Shown here one piece after another: positions 60,600-64,000 of a stretch of 64,000 bases of DNA. Source of the DNA: Sipunculus nudus (taxonomy: Eukaryota > Annelida > Sipuncula > Golfingiida > Sipunculidae); contig CM049306.1 of NCBI GenBank assembly GCA_026874595.1, positions 54,962,019 to 55,026,018 on the forward strand. The letters are read 5' to 3'. How positions within the stretch are numbered: position 1 is the first letter of the stretch; every line of letters starts with the position of its first letter. The position numbers and the translations under genes are program-made. Below the pieces are notes generated by a model. The model saw nothing but the letters and a program-made list of their open reading frames with translations. It was not told where the DNA came from and did no database searches.

Positions 60600-62170
60600 G
60601 GGCTGTCTGTGGTGGTAACTGCAGGCTGCCTGGCTGAATCTAGGTCAGCCAGCTACTGCCCAATTAGTTTTATTAGAAGCCCTGGGTGCACGGCCACAAA
60701 ACCTAGTCAGTTACCTTGTTTGACGTAAACAATGACTTATATGACATGTTCTTCCGAAACTTGGATAAAAGCTGAATTTTTATCAGCTTCTTTCTTTTTT
60801 CAGACTTTTCCTCCTATAGCAGCCCTTCAAATTACAGCTGAACCATCCTGGCGTCTCACTGCCTCCCTGTGCACTGGGATGGCGTGTTGTAAACAATACT
60901 TGACTCGGTCAACCTTGTCCGGACGGTTCAAGGTTGAGCGCTATAGCTCAGATGACTCGCAGTCAGCTGAGCTAAAAATGAGACGGTCGACAACATTAGC
61001 ATATCATACGGTCAGACATATATAATATATCAGGGGAAACATTAACTGTTTTGAAGTTTGTTTCCTAGGTCTACAGACCGAAAAAAAGACAGTCGACTAC
61101 TTTTTCAAAAAACAAAATATATCATGAAAAATTTCATTTCATTTGTCCATTGTTAATTTATCAACTTCCAGTTTGAGAATGTACTTCAAATTTGGTACCG
61201 TTTTCAGGTGATCAAAGCCCTGACATTTGTGGTTCTGCAGATAAAGTATGGGTAAGCATTTCTTTAAACATGACCCACTTTATATTTATTAAGAACGACG
61301 GGTACAACTGATAGTCATAAGAATTAATTAAATCCTTAGATATTCTATAGATGTATAGAAAAACATGTTATTCTCCAGTTATGAATATTCTGACATTATG
61401 TCTTATTTAATAATGGTTTAGTTTGCCTCGAAGATATTTAAAACATCTTTTATATTGAATTTAAATCCAGAGGCTTGAACATAATAATATCTATTTACAC
61501 ACTTAACATGATATGATACTTGATTGAATAGTTTACTATCTAAGCAATTTACATTATCGTAAATAATTCCATTAACGAGTACGGCAGACTTTATCTCCTC
61601 ACATTTACATGGGAAACTGAAGTGATTAAACCGTTGCAATTTTGCCTAACATTATCAAATGCTGTACCCAATCATATTAATTAATGAAATATAGTGGACC
61701 TATTAGACAGAAGAAAATCATTAATACAGGCAATTCTATTTCATGGATCAGTACATATATGAAATGATCTTATATATAATCTGATTATTGATGAATAATT
61801 ATACACTTATTTCAGTATTCTGCGTTAAAATATGCTTGCTTCATACGGCAAATCACATACAACATAAACTGACATAAAAATAAAGTGAAATAGGCACCAA
61901 TTTTTTTTTTCTTTGACACCAATAATACATTTTAATGACGTGTATTTTTTACTCAAAATGGATGAATCGTGTCTGGTATTTCGACGTGATACCCAGTGAG
62001 AATGGACCTCACCACCAGCGCCCTTATGTCCCGCCCTTTTGACCTTATTATTAAAATTAGCCCCTAAAACACTCCTACAAAGAATGTCTTCCTTGTGAGA
62101 GCTGTTTACAGGACAATAATGACGACAAAAAGGTAGATGAAGTAGACGTCGCATTGACTGACGTCATCAA
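60600..62170. other. Gene-free stretch between the halves of a dispersed repeat
   Basis: About 60,905-60,985 again carries GTCCGGACGG... and CAGTCAGCTGAGCTAAAAAT, words shared with 34,870-34,895. 61,805-61,875 resembles 48,350-48,420. Frames at 60,732 and 61,825 (-) have no recognisable domain. Confidence 0.4.
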
Positions 62171-62172
62171 CT

Positions 62173-62284
62173 GAGTCACTGCACTGAAGAATTAATCGCA
62201 GTCATTGTGAACCATCTTGCAATATCTTGAGTCACTGCACTGATAAATAAATCGCAGTCATTGTGAACCGTCTAGCAATATTTT
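62173..62284. repeat. 56-bp direct tandem repeat, two units
   Basis: GAGTCACTGCACTGA starts at 62,173 and 62,229. The units share ATCGCAGTCATTGTGAACC and TAGCAATAT-type ends, with few differences. Confidence 0.85.
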
Positions 62285-62734
62285 GGATCATTTGTCTCAT
62301 ATGAATTATGTGCCATGCAGTTAAGACATTATTATTCACTCGGTATTGTCGGAGGAATGGCTCCTGCAACCTTAGGCCTGAAACTTTTTATGCTATCTTA
62401 TTTGTATAAAAATATCCCGGAAAACATGCCGACACGGGTACTTGTACAGACTAAACGTTTTTTGTTTGAGAGAGCTCTCAGAAATTATGCAAATTTTATT
62501 ATTGTCAGGTGACTCAAGGGTTACAGATATTTCTACGAACTGATAGGCTGCACGGAACAGTTATGCTCATGATTATTCATCAATTAAATATGCTATTTAG
62601 GTCACGTAAAGTTCACGGTGAGGTCAGTTGTGAAATCTTTACTTACTGCTTAGTCGGCTATGAATGGAGAATATAAGGCATTGTTATCATTTTACCCATG
62701 ATGCTTTGGGTGCAAGGGGTACTCAGCAGTACAT

Positions 62735-63260
62735 GTAGAATGCCCACGAATATGCATGTGAACGTCATCCGTGTCATGACGTCACGTCATGTATCACTCA
62801 GTGTAGGATGCGTCCCTCTGAAAGAAAATCTGCTGCCTGTTTCAATTGAACCTAGATTATAAGCTTAACTTAAAGTTGTTATACTAGCAAAATCTGTTTG
62901 ATACCTCATTCTTATAAATTTAAGAAAACATTTCATGCATTTAGAGAAGTTCAAAAGTAAGAAGTTGATAGACGAGATAAAACATTTGGTGTTTCTAGCA
63001 TATGAATATACTCAAATACCAATTAACCAGACAACTTTATTTCCTTAATTTAACCCCACATATTTAAGCTTATCACACATTTCAAGGTAAATTTATCTGT
63101 TCCTGTTATTCGGTTTGGGTCACACATGAAATTTTTAATCAATTAAAAACATAAAATCAGTTAATTTTCCCTTGAATTTTTGAAAATTACCACTTGTGCT
63201 TTATTTCCGAATAGAATTAATAGGTGTGCGGACATGAAGCGGAAATGTCTTATTAATATT
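62735..63260. repeat. Dispersed repeat, copy 2, right part
   Basis: Matches 34,980-35,530 over about 520 bases (AATGCCC.CGAAT.TGCATGTG, AGGATGCG.CCCTCTGA, TTTCATGCATTTAG, CTAGCATATG). Both copies are non-coding. Confidence 0.65.
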
Positions 63261-64000
63261 GTCATGTTTGCCGACAGATGTCTTTTCCCTTCACTATAAT
63301 TGGTGCATTTACCGGTGAAATAGACCATAGAATGTTTTATGAATTTCGGTTTGTGTTGTATTGATAACATGTTTCATTCCTCTATAAATCATTTTTTTTT
63401 TTAATCTTACGTGAATGTCTGTTTACATGAGGGACACCAGATATTGCCTATTCGTACCAAACCCCGTTTTTCGAAGTGACCAATATTACCAGTTGTAGGC
63501 GGTGCGCAGTTTATGGAAGAGCGACCCGGTTCAGTATATACCAGGTAACAAACACCTGTGTCGAGGTGAAACATTTAAGTATTTGACGTGAGTAATGTCT
63601 CATGAAAATGTAATACGCTGGCCGTTATAAGTACCAACCTCCCGTAATTCTATGGAACTAATGTAACGTGGAAAACAATTAATTGAAGGGCCCCCACGTG
63701 TTCAGTTGGAAACAAAATTACCGACTGCAGGTGGAACAGCTACATGAAACCCCTTGGTACCTGGTTCTGAGAGGCCCGCGGACAGATTCTTCTGGACAAC
63801 TGCAAACTCTTGCTGTGAATCCCCGTTAATTCTTATAATGATGCGTGATCGTGGAGATTGCGCGTTTCCCATATCCCTATGGCATCTAAGGAAATTTCGT
63901 TAACACAGTCCGTGTACCAGCGGTGATTCAATTGTGTCCCTAAGTAGTGACCGGCGGGATTATAGTTTCGACGTGTTCTATTTTTAAATTTGTCTGAAAA
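63261..64000. other. Right edge, nothing recognised
   Basis: Slightly less AT-rich than its surroundings. No open frame of note, repeat array or RNA gene was seen. Confidence 0.4.

Noticed and set aside
1-64000. CRISPR array, operon or other prokaryotic system
   Set aside because: The DNA is eukaryotic: introns, TATA promoters, LINE/SINE remnants and long microsatellites. The tandem arrays have diverged units without regular unique spacers.

Overview
The window is eukaryotic, AT-rich, gene-poor and repeat-dense. It contains long (TA)n and poly-G/poly-C tracts, decayed LINEs, tRNA-derived SINEs, a pogo/Tigger-type DNA transposon, and arrays of roughly 150-base repeats ending in a GGACGG-type tract. 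Genes are compact, with GT-AG introns or none. The combination of syncollin-like and C-type lectin genes with pearl-like and mollusc-style repeats suggests a mollusc, most likely a bivalve. This is inference; no species marker is visible.

Positions 1-30,500 hold a tandem gene family. There are four full-length, single-exon copies of a secreted protein of about 150 residues (4627, 8929, 14527 and 22772, all +). Each has a signal peptide, eight mature cysteines and a beta/gamma-crystallin fold with two Greek-key motifs (NDQISA and NDVISS). The Cys spacing and the CPA..., C-LTVY..., AGDKR-F and RGFWGW blocks match syncollin, a Ca2+-linked secretory-granule protein. The second copy has an in-frame TAG at codon 31. 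A fifth copy (about 30,266) is truncated, with both start codons lost. A diverged fragment lies in reverse orientation at 19.0 kb and again at 27.4 kb. Copies 3 and 4 sit in a recent direct tandem duplication (11,953-20,166 and 20,167-28,543) with a 3-bp microhomology junction. All five sense copies share a promoter module: an 18-bp CAGGAGCTGACAGCTTCC element, then exactly 26 bp start-to-start to a kappaB-like GGGAAATCCC site, then a TATA box 49-70 bp further on. This suggests inducible secretion, perhaps in digestive gland or epithelial defence.

Positions 30,500-38,200 are mostly repeats: a degenerate satellite, a LINE reverse-transcriptase 3' fragment (34.2-34.75 kb), a dispersed element recurring at 62.7 kb, and an array of about 130-base repeats. 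At 38,224-39,621 (-) a three-exon C-type lectin gene can be reconstructed with matching phase-1 splice sites. Its expected start codon reads CTG, and it lacks the two inner cysteines of the fold.

Positions 40,000-64,000 contain no confident host gene. They hold a pearl-like array (43.75-45.27 kb) whose units carry oestrogen-response-like palindromes, a 1,228-bp pogo/Tigger derivative with TIRs, a TA duplication and an HTH remnant (49,069-50,296), a decayed minus-strand LINE (51.7-54.4 kb), a SINE (54.6 kb), a GGTCAAGGTCA repeat (55.7-56.2 kb), a small MITE (56.5 kb) and a large inverted repeat (58.76-60.36 kb).
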